Source: Planctomycetota bacterium (lineage in GTDB: Bacteria; Planctomycetota; UBA1135; GCA-002686595). Taken from it: a DNA stretch of 64,000 nucleotides. The notes beneath the pieces are model-generated. The model worked only from the letters and a program-made list of their open reading frames with translations, made no database searches and was not told where the DNA came from. The position numbers and the translations under genes are program-made. Shown in pieces: positions 8,976-17,648 of this stretch (its first letter is position 1; every line of letters begins with the position of its first letter). The DNA lies in the NCBI GenBank assembly GCA_026692665.1, contig JAPLOF010000009.1, positions 1 through 64,000 on the forward strand. The letters are read 5' to 3'.

Positions 8976-9344
8976 TCAGAACTTCAGGCCGCCTTCGCGC
9001 GCGGCATCGGCCAGCGCCTTGACGCGGCCGTGAAAGCGGGCGAACCCGCGGTCGAACACGACTTCCTCGACACCGGCAGCGCGCGCTTTGCGAGCGATTT
9101 CGGTGCCGAGGTGCTTGGCGCGCTCGGTCTTGGTCTTGCCCTTGAGGGCGTCGGACAACTCCTTCGCGGTGGACGTGACATGCGCCAGCGTTCGGCCGGT
9201 CGTGTCGTCGATCACCTGGGCGGAGATGTGCTTGAGCGAGCGACTCACCGTCAAACGCGGCAAGGTCGTCGTACGACGGATCCGGTTGCGCACGTGGTGA
9301 GCACGGCGCGCGCGGCGGGTCTTCTTCAGCGTAATGGCGTCCAT
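8976..9344 (-). CDS. rplR: 50S ribosomal protein L18
   Basis: 122 aa from the ATG at 9344; the frame is open upstream inside rplF but without homology. 5S rRNA-binding protein. Blocks: [32 protein letters not shown], and the C-terminal [28 protein letters not shown] (read in parts). Five bases separate it from the rplF stop. Confidence 0.96.
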   Translation of the reverse strand: MDAITLKKTRRARRAHHVRNRIRRTTTLPRLTVSRSLKHISAQVIDDTTGRTLAHVTSTAKELSDALKGKTKTERAKHLGTEIARKARAAGVEEVVFDRGFARFHGRVKALADAAREGGLKF

Positions 9345-9349
9345 CGAGG

Positions 9350-9898
9350 TCAGCTCCCGAAGCTCTTGCCGGCCTTGCGGCGGACGACCTCGTCCTTGTA
9401 GCGCACGCCCTTGCCCTTGTAGGGCTCGGGCGGACGGCGCTTGCGGATCGAGGCGGCGAGGTGGCCGACGGCCTGCTTGTCCGCGCCGGTGATGATGATG
9501 TTCGTCGGATCCGGCGTCAGGACGGTGATGCCCTTCGGGATCTCGATCGTGACCGGCTTGTTGTAGCCGATGTTCAGCACGATCTTCTGGCCCTGGGCGG
9601 CCGCGTTCCAACCGACGCCTTGGATCTCGAGCTTCTTCTCGAAGCCCTTCGTCACGCCGAGGACCATGTTGCTCAACATGGCGCGCGTCATGCCGTGGAA
9701 GGCGCGCGTGGTGCGAACCCCCTCGGATGCCTCGAGGACGCCGACCGCCACGCTCCCCTTGTCGATGGTGACATCGACCTCGGGACGCAGGTTCAGCGAC
9801 AGCTCGCCCTTGGGCCCCTTCACGGAGACCATCCGATCACTCTTGGTGACCGTGACTCCGGTGGGCAGCGAAATCGTCTTCCGGCCGATGCGGGACAT
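9350..9898 (-). CDS. rplF: 50S ribosomal protein L6
   Basis: 182 aa. Two tandem L6 domains near the sarcin-ricin region. Starts [12 protein letters not shown], has [19 protein letters not shown] and the C-terminal [19 protein letters not shown]. Standard position between rpsH and rplR. No anomaly. Confidence 0.98.
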   Translation of the reverse strand: MSRIGRKTISLPTGVTVTKSDRMVSVKGPKGELSLNLRPEVDVTIDKGSVAVGVLEASEGVRTTRAFHGMTRAMLSNMVLGVTKGFEKKLEIQGVGWNAAAQGQKIVLNIGYNKPVTIEIPKGITVLTPDPTNIIITGADKQAVGHLAASIRKRRPPEPYKGKGVRYKDEVVRRKAGKSFGS

Positions 9899-9945
9899 GA
9901 CTCAGGGTCCTTGTGGTGAAGAGCTCGTTGGTGAAGAGCTCGTGC

Positions 9946-10344
9946 TCAGTAGACCTTACAGAGCACTTCGCCGCCGATGCGGTCGCGGCGTGCAGTGCGG
10001 TCGGACACGATGCCCTTGGGCGTCGAGAGGATTTGGATGCCGAGCCCGCGCACGATCGGGCGCAGGTCTTCGGCCGGGCAGTACACGCGGCAACCGGGCT
10101 TGCTGACCCGCTGGATGGAGCGGATCACGAACTCGCCGGTCTCGCCGTACTTGAGGTTCAGGATGAGCTGCGCGGACGGAGTCCCCGGCTCGACCTGGAA
10201 GTCGCTGATGAAGCCCTCCTCCTTGAGGACCTGGGCGATGCCCTGCTTCACCTTGGAGGCGGGCATGGCGACCGTCTTCTTGTGGACCCGCGTGGCGTTG
10301 CGGATCCGCGTGAGCATGTCGGAGATCGGATCGGTCATGGACAT
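9946..10344 (-). CDS. rpsH: 30S ribosomal protein S8
   Basis: 132 aa from the first ATG; a second ATG two codons in is equally possible (MTDPISDMLTRIRN). Binds the 16S central domain and in E. coli represses the spc operon. C-terminal block GGEVLCKVY and STPKGIVSDRTAR are diagnostic. Normal length. Confidence 0.97.
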   Translation of the reverse strand: MSMTDPISDMLTRIRNATRVHKKTVAMPASKVKQGIAQVLKEEGFISDFQVEPGTPSAQLILNLKYGETGEFVIRSIQRVSKPGCRVYCPAEDLRPIVRGLGIQILSTPKGIVSDRTARRDRIGGEVLCKVY

Positions 10345-10360
10345 GATGCTGGCTCCGAGC

Positions 10361-10546
10361 TCACCAAGAGGCCTTGCGCATGCCGGGGATCTCGCCCTTG
10401 TGGGCCAGCTCGCGCAGACAGATGCGGCAGATCTTGAACTTCTGATACACAGCGCGACGACGGCCGCACATCGAGCAGCGGGTGTAGTTCCGCGTGCTGA
10501 ATTTCGCCGGTCGCGAACACTTGACGATCCAGGTGGTCTTGGCCAT
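10361..10546 (-). CDS. rpsN: 30S ribosomal protein S14, zinc type
   Basis: 61 aa, the short type Z form. Two CxxC pairs (CSMC and CRIC) bind zinc; ends [16 protein letters not shown]. The longer zinc-free paralogue is not in the window. Lies 3 nt past rplE and 16 nt before rpsH. Confidence 0.97.
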   Translation of the reverse strand: MAKTTWIVKCSRPAKFSTRNYTRCSMCGRRRAVYQKFKICRICLRELAHKGEIPGMRKASW

Positions 10547-10549
10547 CGA

Positions 10550-11134
10550 TCAGTCCTTCTTATTGCCCTTGGTTTCGCGAACCTGGAAGGGCATCCCGAG
10601 CTCCTTCAGCAGCGCATAGCCGTGCTCGTCGGTCCCGGCGGACGTGACGAACGTGATGTGCATCCCCTGCTGGAACTCGACCTTGTCGAAGTCGACTTCT
10701 GGGAAGACCGTCTGCTCGGACAGGCCGAGCGTGAAGTTGCCCCGCCCGTCGAGCTTGTCTTTCACGCCGCGGAAGTCGCGGATACGCGGGAGGACGACGG
10801 AGAAGAGGCGGTCGGCGAACTCCCACATCCGCTGGCGACGCAGGGTCACCATGCAGGCGATGGGCATGTTCTCGCGCAGCTTGAAGCCCGAGATCGCCTT
10901 CTTCGACTTCTTCACGACGGCGCGTTGGCCGCTGATCGTCGCCAGGTCGCGCGCGGCCTGGTCGACGCGCGTCTTGTTCTCGACGGCGCCCTTCACGCCC
11001 ATGTCGATGACGATCTTCTCGAGGCGCGGAACCGCGTTCGGGTTCTCGATCTTGAAGCGCTCCTTGAGACGCTCCTTGACCTCGGAGTCGTACTTCGCCT
11101 TGAGGCGCGGAACGATGGTCTGGACCTTGGCCAT
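10550..11134 (-). CDS. rplE: 50S ribosomal protein L5
   Basis: 194 aa, slightly longer than the usual 180 because of a charged C-terminal tail (ETKGNKKD) and extended N-terminus. 5S rRNA-binding protein of the central protuberance. Blocks: NPNAVPRLEKIVIDMGV, GFKLRENMPIACMVTLR, DFRGVKDKLDGRGNF and FPEVDFDKV. Starts 5 nt past rplX. Confidence 0.97.
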   Translation of the reverse strand: MAKVQTIVPRLKAKYDSEVKERLKERFKIENPNAVPRLEKIVIDMGVKGAVENKTRVDQAARDLATISGQRAVVKKSKKAISGFKLRENMPIACMVTLRRQRMWEFADRLFSVVLPRIRDFRGVKDKLDGRGNFTLGLSEQTVFPEVDFDKVEFQQGMHITFVTSAGTDEHGYALLKELGMPFQVRETKGNKKD

Positions 11135-11139
11135 GGCTC

Positions 11140-11454
11140 TCAGCGACCCTTCTTGCCCTTCGGCGCGGCCTTCGTGGTGGCCTTCTGCTGGTTCTTCTCG
11201 GTTCTGGCCGGCGCCTTGCGCGTCGGCTCACCCTTCGCGTCCATGTGCATCACGTTGCTGGCATGGATCGGGATCTCGATCTGGATGCGCTCGCCCTTGG
11301 GGTTCTTCTGGCTGGGCTTCTTGTGCTTCCAGCGCAGGTTGATCCCCTCGATGACGACGCGACCGGCCTCGCGCTGGACTTCCTTGACGGTCCCGCTGCG
11401 GCCCTTGTCGTTGCCTGCGATCACCATGACGGTGTCGCCCGTTCGGACCTTCAT
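11140..11454 (-). CDS. rplX: 50S ribosomal protein L24
   Basis: 104 aa from the ATG at 11454. KOW domain [21 protein letters not shown] at the N-terminus, then [19 protein letters not shown]. The C-terminus is an unusually Lys/Ala-rich tail (about 25 residues, ending KGKKGR). Its ATG shares one base with the rplN stop (TGATG), indicating coupling. Confidence 0.95.
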   Translation of the reverse strand: MKVRTGDTVMVIAGNDKGRSGTVKEVQREAGRVVIEGINLRWKHKKPSQKNPKGERIQIEIPIHASNVMHMDAKGEPTRKAPARTEKNQQKATTKAAPKGKKGR

Positions 11455-11822
11455 CAGACGACCTCCTGCGCGAGCGAGATGATCTTCATGAAGTCCTTGT
11501 CGCGCAGCTCGCGCGCCACCGCGCCGAAGATGCGCGTGCCCTTGGGGTTGTTGTCGGCGTCGACGAACACGAGCGCGTTCTGGTCGAAGCGCACGTACGA
11601 GCCATCGGCCCGACGCGTGTTCTTCTTGCAGCGCACGATCACGCCCTTCGCCACGGACCCGGCCTTCAGCTCGGACCCGGGCAGCGACTTCTTCACGCTG
11701 ACGACGATGACGTCGCCCAAGCCGGCGTAACGGCGGTGCGTTCCGCCCAGCACCTTGATGCACTGGACGAGCTTGGCGCCGGTGTTGTCCGCCACGTCGA
11801 GGAAGGTCTGCATCTGGATCAT
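11454..11822 (-). CDS. rplN: 50S ribosomal protein L14
   Basis: 122 aa, the standard length. Intersubunit bridge protein. Starts [17 protein letters not shown] and contains GDVIVVSVK and [19 protein letters not shown] at 11822 overlaps the rpsQ stop by 4 nt. Strongly conserved. Confidence 0.98.
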   Translation of the reverse strand: MIQMQTFLDVADNTGAKLVQCIKVLGGTHRRYAGLGDVIVVSVKKSLPGSELKAGSVAKGVIVRCKKNTRRADGSYVRFDQNALVFVDADNNPKGTRIFGAVARELRDKDFMKIISLAQEVV

Positions 11823-12121
11823 GCGACACCTCCCGCCGGGTTGAACTCGACCTGCGCGGCGACGTTCGCCTTCTCGATGATGCGGACGAGGCGCCAGCGC
11901 TTCAGGCGGCTGGTCGGACGGCACTCGACGATCTCGACCTGGTCACCGATCTTGGCCAGGCTCTCCTCGTCGTGCGCGTGATACTTGACCTGCTTGCGCA
12001 GGAACTTGCCGTACTTCGGGTGGCGGTAGGTCCGGCTCACGAGGACGGTGATGGTCTTGGCCATCTTGTCGCTCGTGACCAGGCCTTCCACGGTCCTGCG
12101 GCGGTTGCGGGTGGTCGTCAT
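11819..12121 (-). CDS. rpsQ: 30S ribosomal protein S17
   Basis: 100 aa. OB-fold primary binding protein for the 16S 5' domain. Blocks: [39 protein letters not shown], and [20 protein letters not shown]-terminal extension of roughly 15 residues (FNPAGGVA) is longer than in E. coli. Overlaps rplN by 4 nt. Confidence 0.97.
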   Translation of the reverse strand: MTTTRNRRRTVEGLVTSDKMAKTITVLVSRTYRHPKYGKFLRKQVKYHAHDEESLAKIGDQVEIVECRPTSRLKRWRLVRIIEKANVAAQVEFNPAGGVA

Positions 12122-12138
12122 GACTGGGGTCTCGGTAC

Positions 12139-12351
12139 TCAGCGCGGCTTCTGGCCGCGGATGCCGGCCTGGCGTTCGTTCTGGATGGTCAGGAGGCGCG
12201 CGATCGTGCGCTTGATCACCTGGATCCGCGACGGGCTCTGGAGGCTTTGCGTCGCGGACTTGAAGCGCAGGTCGAACAGCTCCTTGCGGAGGGTGGCGAG
12301 CTCGTAGTCGATCTCGTCGCCGGTCTTGCCGCGGATCTCGTCGATCTTCAT
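12139..12351 (-). CDS. rpmC: 50S ribosomal protein L29
   Basis: 70 aa. Two-helix protein at the tunnel exit, near the trigger-factor/SRP dock. Blocks: TLRKELFDLRFKSATQSLQSPSRI and KRTIARLLTIQNER. Standard rplP-rpmC-rpsQ order with short spacers. No anomaly. Confidence 0.96.
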   Translation of the reverse strand: MKIDEIRGKTGDEIDYELATLRKELFDLRFKSATQSLQSPSRIQVIKRTIARLLTIQNERQAGIRGQKPR

Positions 12352-12376
12352 GGTCGGTACGTGGAGGTTCGCGGGA

Positions 12377-12796
12377 TCAGGTGGTGGGGAGTCGGCGGAT
12401 CATCTTGACCTTGACCGGCATCTTGTGCGCGACGCGCTTGAAGACCTGGCGCGCCTTGTCCTCGGTCACGCCGCCGATCTCGTAGATGACGGTGCCGGGC
12501 TTCAGTTCGCAGGCCCAGAACTCGACTTCGCCCTTGCCCGAGCCCATCCGGACTTCGGCGGGCTTCGAGGTGACGGGCTTGTGCGGGAAGACGCGGATCC
12601 ACACGCGCGCCGCGCCGCCGGAGGCCCGGCTGGCGGCCACGCGGCCGGCCTCGAGCGTCTTCGCGGGCAGCCAGGCGTAGTCCATGCACTGCAGGCCGAA
12701 GTCGCCGAACGCCACGCGATTTCCGCGCGTCGCCTCGCCCTTCATGCGGCCACGGTGGACCTTGCGGAACTTGGTCCGCTTAGGCATCAGCGACAT
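12377..12796 (-). CDS. rplP: 50S ribosomal protein L16
   Basis: 139 aa. Binds near the A-site tRNA elbow and is needed for peptidyl transfer. Starts MSLMPKRTKFRKVHRGRMKG; the ATG at 12796 is preceded by a good GGAGGG Shine-Dalgarno at 5 nt, which decides against the internal ATG at 12787. Blocks: WIRVFPHKPVTSKP, RMGSGKGEVEFW. Its first 17 nt overlap the end of rpsC. Confidence 0.97.
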   Translation of the reverse strand: MSLMPKRTKFRKVHRGRMKGEATRGNRVAFGDFGLQCMDYAWLPAKTLEAGRVAASRASGGAARVWIRVFPHKPVTSKPAEVRMGSGKGEVEFWACELKPGTVIYEIGGVTEDKARQVFKRVAHKMPVKVKMIRRLPTT

Positions 12797-13523
12797 TGCG
12801 ACCCTCCTTCGGAGCTTGCGGACGAGCGGGCGCGCGGCGCGCGCGCTCGGCGCGCGACGACGAACCGGTGGTCGAGCGGAAGTCGATCATCTTGCCGCGC
12901 TCGATGTCGCCCTTGTAGATCCAGACCTTCACGCCGATCACGCCGTACGTGGTCTTCGCGATGGCGGTGCCGTAGTCGAGGTGCGCCTGCAGCGTCGACA
13001 GCGGCACGCGACCTTCGCGCTCCTTCGACTGGCGCGACATCTCGCCGCCGCCGAGGCGCCCGTTCAGCTCGATCTTCATGCCGCGCGCGCCGGCCTGCAT
13101 CGTCGTCTGCATCGCGCGCTTGGTGGCACGGCGGAACGCCATGCGCTTCTCGAGTGCTTCGGCGACGCCTTCCGCGACCAGCTTCGACTCGAGCTCGGGG
13201 CGCTTGACCTCGTGCAGGGTCAGGTGGACCGTGGTCTTGGTGATCTTCTGGAGCTCCTTCTTGAGCTCCTCGACGCGGATGCCCTTGCGACCGACGAGGA
13301 CGCCCGGACGTGCCGTGTAGATGATCACGTGCGCGGCATCCGACGTGCGCTCGATCTCGATGCGCGGGATGCCCGAGGAGCCGAACTCCTTCGCGACGTG
13401 TTGACGGATCTTGTGGTCCTCCAGGAGGAGGCGCCCGAAGTCCTTCTTCTTGGCGTACCAGCGGGAACGCCAGGGCTCGACCGTGCCGAGTCGGAAGCCG
13501 AGCGGGTGGATCTTTTGTCCCAT
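12780..13523 (-). CDS. rpsC: 30S ribosomal protein S3
   Basis: 247 aa. KH-domain protein at the mRNA entry channel with helicase role. N-terminal MGQKIHPLGFRLG, KH domain GVLVGRKGIRVEELK, and C-terminal GARGMKIELNGRLGGGEMSR. A basic, Ala/Pro-rich C-terminal tail of about 25 residues ends in NVADA and encodes the rplP Shine-Dalgarno on the same DNA. Confidence 0.98.
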   Translation of the reverse strand: MGQKIHPLGFRLGTVEPWRSRWYAKKKDFGRLLLEDHKIRQHVAKEFGSSGIPRIEIERTSDAAHVIIYTARPGVLVGRKGIRVEELKKELQKITKTTVHLTLHEVKRPELESKLVAEGVAEALEKRMAFRRATKRAMQTTMQAGARGMKIELNGRLGGGEMSRQSKEREGRVPLSTLQAHLDYGTAIAKTTYGVIGVKVWIYKGDIERGKMIDFRSTTGSSSRAERARRAPARPQAPKEGRNVADA

Positions 13524-13536
13524 GTTCGTTCAGGCC

Positions 13537-13989
13537 TCAGGCCTTCGCGGCCTTCGGATTGGTGGCCTTTTGCTTCGGAGCCTTCGTGGCCCCCTTCTGC
13601 TTCCGGGGAGCCTTCGGAGCCGGTTCCGGCTCCTCCTCGACCTCGCGCACCTTGATCGTCAGGTGGCTGAGGCGCTTCGCGAACGGCATCGCACGGCCTT
13701 GCGGGCCGGGGCGGAAGCGCATGCGGTTGTTGAGCAACGGGCCCACGTCGGCGCGCGCGTCGGAGATGTAGAGGCGGTTCACGTTGACCTCCTCGACGAG
13801 GCTCGCGTTCGCGACCGCCGACTTGACCACCTTCATGTAGAAGGTGGCGCCGCGGTTCGGGGTGAACGCCAAGAGCTCGAGCGCCTCGTTGACGCTGCGG
13901 CCACGGATCATGGTCGCGATGCGCCCGGCCTTGCGGGCCGTGATGCGCGCGAAGCGGTGCTTCGCGCTGAACTCGCGTCCTTCGCTCAC
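13537..13989 (-). CDS. rplV: 50S ribosomal protein L22
   Basis: 150 aa. Its beta-hairpin lines the peptide exit tunnel (macrolide constriction). Core blocks: [56 protein letters not shown] and [11 protein letters not shown] Lys/Ala/Pro-rich C-terminal extension of about 35 residues is longer than in most bacteria. GTG start overlaps the rpsS stop by 4 nt. Confidence 0.97.
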   Translation of the reverse strand: MSEGREFSAKHRFARITARKAGRIATMIRGRSVNEALELLAFTPNRGATFYMKVVKSAVANASLVEEVNVNRLYISDARADVGPLLNNRMRFRPGPQGRAMPFAKRLSHLTIKVREVEEEPEPAPKAPRKQKGATKAPKQKATNPKAAKA

Positions 13990-14282
13990 GGCGTACCTCC
14001 CGTGCCCGGCTTGGCTTCTTCCTTCTTGTTCGTGTGGCCGCGGAACACACGCGTCGGCGAGAACTCGCCCAGCTTGTGCCCGACCATGTCCTCGGTCACG
14101 ACCACACGGATGTGCGTGCGGCCGTTGTGGACCATGAACGTGTGCCCGATGAAATCAGGCGGAATCGTGCTGCGACGCGACCAGGTCGTGATCGCTTCGC
14201 GCTTGCCACTCTTCTTCTGCACGGCCACCTTCTTCGCCAGGTGGTCGTCGATGAAGGGGCCCTTCTTGAGGCTGCGTCCCAT
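13986..14282 (-). CDS. rpsS: 30S ribosomal protein S19
   Basis: 98 aa. Head protein contacting A-site t[67 protein letters not shown] (read in parts) and FRGHTNK are canonical. Ends in a short Lys/Gly tail. Sits between rplB and rplV. Confidence 0.98.
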   Translation of the reverse strand: MGRSLKKGPFIDDHLAKKVAVQKKSGKREAITTWSRRSTIPPDFIGHTFMVHNGRTHIRVVVTEDMVGHKLGEFSPTRVFRGHTNKKEEAKPGTGGTP

Positions 14283-14308
14283 GGTTCAGGAGGGTTCCGT
14301 CGCGCGGA

Positions 14309-15151
14309 TCAGGAGTGGTGCGGGCCCGGCTTGCGGCGTCGCAGGATGAACTTGTCCGTCGGGTGGTTCGGACGGCGCGTCTTGCCGCCCTTGGCGAGCA
14401 CGCCCGAGGGCGAGCACGGGTGACGACCACCGGCGGTGCGGCCTTCGCCGCCGCCCATCGGGTGGTCGACCGGGTTCTGGGCGGTGCCGCGGACCTGGGG
14501 ACGATGCCCCATGTGACGCTTGCGACCGGCCTTGCCCAGGCTGACGTTCTGGTGGTCCGTGTTGCCGATGCGACCGATCGTCGCCCGGCACTCGACGTGC
14601 ACCTTGCGGAGCTCTCCCGAGCTCAGCGTGACGATGGCGTACTGGCCTTCGCGCGCCGTGAGCTGCGCGACGGAGCCCGCCGAGCGGCAGATCTGCGCGC
14701 CCTTCCCAGCGTGGAGCTCCACATTGTGGATCTCCATGCCGACCGGGATGTGCGAGAGCTTCATCGAGTTGCCGACCGTGGGGTCGGCCGACTCACCCGA
14801 CAGCAGGGTCGAGCCGACCTGCAGGCCGAGCGGCGCGATGATGTAGCGCTTCTCGCCGTCCGCGTAGTGCAGGAGCGCGAGGTTCGCCGAGCGGTTCGGG
14901 TCGTACTCGACGGAGTGGACCTTGGCCGGGATCCCGTCCTTGTCGCGACGGAAGTCGACGACGCGGTACATCCGCTTGTTGCCGCCACCGCGGTGGCGGC
15001 GCGTCATGTGTCCGTGGTTGTTCCGGCCGCCGGTCTTGCGCAGCGGGCGGAGGAGGCTCTCCTCCGGCTCGACGCGCGTCAGCTCGGCGAAATCGAGGAC
15101 CGTGCCGAAGCGACGGCCCGCGGAAGTCGGTCGATAGGTCTTGATGCCCAT
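14309..15151 (-). CDS. rplB: 50S ribosomal protein L2
   Basis: 280 aa, normal length. Needed for subunit association and peptidyl transferase assembly. Starts [14 protein letters not shown]; contains [19 protein letters not shown], the catalytic-centre histidine block [16 protein letters not shown] (as [13 protein letters not shown]), and ends with the C-terminal [10 protein letters not shown]. 29 nt precede rpsS-side spacing. No anomaly. Confidence 0.98.
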   Translation of the reverse strand: MGIKTYRPTSAGRRFGTVLDFAELTRVEPEESLLRPLRKTGGRNNHGHMTRRHRGGGNKRMYRVVDFRRDKDGIPAKVHSVEYDPNRSANLALLHYADGEKRYIIAPLGLQVGSTLLSGESADPTVGNSMKLSHIPVGMEIHNVELHAGKGAQICRSAGSVAQLTAREGQYAIVTLSSGELRKVHVECRATIGRIGNTDHQNVSLGKAGRKRHMGHRPQVRGTAQNPVDHPMGGGEGRTAGGRHPCSPSGVLAKGGKTRRPNHPTDKFILRRRKPGPHHS

Positions 15152-15180
15152 GGGTCTCTTTGTCCTTGGTCGCTAGGGCG

Positions 15181-15471
15181 TCAGAGGATCTCGATGGTGT
15201 CGCCATCGCGGAGGGCGACCATCGCCTTCTTCCAGTCCGGCGTCTGGCCCGCGACCCAGCCGCGGCGTCGCGCCTTGGGCGTGATGCGCAGCGTGTTCAC
15301 GGAGACGACCTTGACCTTGAAGAGCTTCTGGATCGCTTCGCGGATCTCGACCTTGTTGGCCGTGACCGGAACGCGGAACGTGTACGCATTCCGCTTGAGC
15401 TGGTCGTCGGTGGCCTTCTCGGTCACGACCGGAGCCTTGACGATCTGGTAGAGCAACTCGACTTGGGTCAC
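15181..15471 (-). CDS. rplW: 50S ribosomal protein L23
   Basis: 96 aa. Docking site for trigger factor and SRP at the tunnel exit. I chose the GTG at 15471, which overlaps the rplD stop (GTGA) and gives VTQVELLYQIVKAPVVTEKA. Blocks: YTFRVPVTANKVEIREAIQ, LFKVKVVSVNT, and RRRGWVAGQTPDWKKA. The open frame upstream has no homology. Confidence 0.95.
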   Translation of the reverse strand: MTQVELLYQIVKAPVVTEKATDDQLKRNAYTFRVPVTANKVEIREAIQKLFKVKVVSVNTLRITPKARRRGWVAGQTPDWKKAMVALRDGDTIEIL

Positions 15472-16106
15472 GCGACACCTCCGGTCTTGTCCTTGCCGAC
15501 GCGGTTGATCAGCGCGGTGAGGGCGGAACGCTCGGCGATCACCGTGCCCCCGTTGATGACGTCGCGGGCGTTCAGGTCCGCCGCGACCTTCACGGTCACC
15601 CCCGGGAAGTTGCGGAAGGACTTCCACACGTTCATGTTCGCCTCGCCCAGGAGGACGAGCGCACGGCGCGGCGCGCCCAGGTCCGCGAGGACCTTGCGGG
15701 CCGTCTTGGCCGAGGGCGCATCCATGCGGGGCAGAGTCGCCAGCACGACCTCGCCGTCGGCGAGCTTGCCGTAGATCGCCGAGCGCAGGGCGACGCGCTT
15801 CGCGGTGCGCGGCATGTGGTACGAGAAATCGCGCGGGTGGGGCCCGAAGATCGTGCCGCCCTTGCGCCACAGCGGCGACTTCTTGTCGCCCGCGCGCGCG
15901 CGGCCGGTGTGCTTCTGCTTCCACGGCTTCTTGTGGCTGCCGTGGACCTCGGCGCGCGTCTTGACCTTCGCGGTCCCCTGGCGCTGGTTCGCGTGGTACA
16001 TGACCACGGCGTCCTTCAGCGTCCGGTACAGGACCTGCGTGCCGAATTGCGTCGTGTCGAATTCGGCGCTGCCGACCTTGCCGGCCTCGTAGCTCTGGAC
16101 CTTCAT
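15468..16106 (-). CDS. rplD: 50S ribosomal protein L4
   Basis: 212 aa. Extends a loop into the exit tunnel; in E. coli free L4 also attenuates the S10 operon. Blocks: MYHANQRQGTAKVKTRAEV, KKPWKQKHTGRARAGDKKSPLWRKGG (read in parts), GPHPRDFSYHMPRTAKRVAL. Three nt follow the rplC stop. The structured spacer upstream of rplC makes L4 autoregulation worth considering. Confidence 0.97.
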   Translation of the reverse strand: MKVQSYEAGKVGSAEFDTTQFGTQVLYRTLKDAVVMYHANQRQGTAKVKTRAEVHGSHKKPWKQKHTGRARAGDKKSPLWRKGGTIFGPHPRDFSYHMPRTAKRVALRSAIYGKLADGEVVLATLPRMDAPSAKTARKVLADLGAPRRALVLLGEANMNVWKSFRNFPGVTVKVAADLNARDVINGGTVIAERSALTALINRVGKDKTGGVA

Positions 16107-16109
16107 GGG

Positions 16110-16757
16110 TCAGCCCCCTGCCTTCTTCGTGCGGTAGCCGGTGCGCGCCGTCTGGACCTCGACGAACCCGTTCGCCGGGCCGGCGACCGAGCCGCGCAGG
16201 TAGAGCAGGTTGCGCGCCGGGTCGACCTTGACCACGGCCAGGTTCTTGGAGGTGTGGCGTTCGTCGCCGAAGTGGCCACCGAGGCGCTTGCCCTTGATGA
16301 CCTTGCCGATGCGCTTGCTGGCCATGGAGCCCGGCTGGCGCACGTTCATGCAGCCGTGGGTCTCGGGACCGCGCTGGAAGCCGTGGCGCTTGATCGTGCC
16401 GGCGAAGCCGCGGCCCTTCGAGGTGCCGACCACGTCGACGATGTCGCCGACGCTGAAGACGTCGCATTGCAGCGTCTCGCCGACCTTCTTGTCGGCGGGC
16501 GCCGTCAGACGGGCTTCGCGCAGGAACCGCTTCGTGGCGACCCCGGCCTTCTTGAACTGTCCGACTTGCGGCTTGGCCACGCGCTTGTCGGTCACGTCCT
16601 CCCAGCCGAGCTGGATGGCGTCGTAACCTTCGCGGGCTTGGGTCTTGACCTGCGTGACCACGCACGGACCGACCTCGACCACGGTCACTCCCGTGACCGT
16701 GCCGTCCTCAGCGAACAGCTGAGTCATTCCGCGCTTTCGTCCTAGGATCAGCGTCAT
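16110..16757 (-). CDS. rplC: 50S ribosomal protein L3
   Basis: 215 aa from the ATG at 16757, which has AAGGA five nt upstream. Early assembly protein near the peptidyl transferase centre. Blocks: LILGRKRGMTQLFAEDG, DVVGTSKGRGFAGTIKRHGF, THGCMNVRQPGSMASKRIGKV and GHFGDERHT. Unlike in most genomes it does not follow rpsJ directly; 356 nt intervene. Confidence 0.96.
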   Translation of the reverse strand: MTLILGRKRGMTQLFAEDGTVTGVTVVEVGPCVVTQVKTQAREGYDAIQLGWEDVTDKRVAKPQVGQFKKAGVATKRFLREARLTAPADKKVGETLQCDVFSVGDIVDVVGTSKGRGFAGTIKRHGFQRGPETHGCMNVRQPGSMASKRIGKVIKGKRLGGHFGDERHTSKNLAVVKVDPARNLLYLRGSVAGPANGFVEVQTARTGYRTKKAGG

Positions 16758-17113
16758 GAGTCCTTGAACTCCCTGTCGCCCGGGGTACCCCTGGGCAGGG
16801 GATTCGTAGCTACCGGTTCGACCAGGTGGTCCCCCACATCGGGAGACCGGGACGCCTGGCCACTCGGCGGCGCGCAACACGAGGGCGAGAACGACGGCGA
16901 AAGCCGCAGCCCCCGCGGAACTCGTGTTCCGCGCCTCGGGAGCGCGCTGCGTCGGAGGTCCGACGCGCGGTGCCGCGCTCCCGTCACTTCAGAGGTGGAA
17001 AAGATTCGATTCTGCGGTCGTGGCCGGACGGGGTCGTCCGGTTCCCACGCGGCGTGCCCTCCCGAAGGAGGCCGTCCCCCGCTCGCGGGAGACGCGCGCC
17101 GCGCTCGAGGCGG
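16758..17113 (-). promoter_or_regulatory. Hairpin-rich rpsJ-rplC spacer, candidate structured leader
   Basis: 356 bp without a credible gene. Perfect inverted repeats, transcribed on the minus strand: CCCGC/GCGGG (17078-17089), CCTCC-CGAA-GGAGG (17058-17071), 7-bp stem 17024-17030/17035-17041 with 4-nt loop, a nested element with 9-bp outer stem 16938-16946/16974-16982 enclosing an 8-bp stem 16949-16956/16959-16966, and an 8-bp stem 16914-16921/16926-16933 with 4-nt loop. A 10-bp palindrome GGGGTACCCC lies at about 16785-16795. None is followed by a convincing T-run. Either an attenuator/autogenous leader or a processing region; no clear promoter seen. Confidence 0.5.
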
Positions 17114-17419
<306 letters not shown>

Positions 17420-17563
17420 GGTCGTGCGGGCAGCAGCGGGGATCGGGCGCGCGCGTTGGAGGCGTGCGCCGGTTCGTGCAAGCGGGTCGGTCGAGGATCT
17501 CCGTGCGCCTCAGGCGGTCCGGGCGGGTGGCTCGGAGCGCGTCTGCGACGCAAAGGGCCGAGG

Positions 17564-17592
17564 ATGCTAACCACGACCCCCCCCTCCGTCAA
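17564..17592 (-). promoter_or_regulatory. Promoter of the S10 operon
   Basis: Minus strand: -35 TTGACG (17592-17587), 17-bp spacer, -10 TAGCAT (17569-17564). It lies between the EF-G terminator and rpsJ, giving a leader of about 135 nt. The spacer contains a run of eight G (C at 17577-17584 on the plus strand), unusual for a promoter spacer. Confidence 0.7.
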
Positions 17593-17624
17593 CGTTCCGC
17601 GTGGAGTTCCACCCCGGAACCGGG

Positions 17625-17645
17625 AAAAGCGCGGTGGAACCGCGC
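17625..17645 (-). terminator. Terminator of the str operon
   Basis: On the minus strand, 3 nt after the EF-G stop: 6-bp stem GCGCGG/CCGCGC with loop TTCCA, followed by TTTT. A wider 8-bp inverted repeat GTTCCACC/GGTGGAAC overlaps it. Separates the str operon from the S10 operon. Confidence 0.7.
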
Positions 17646-17648
17646 GGA

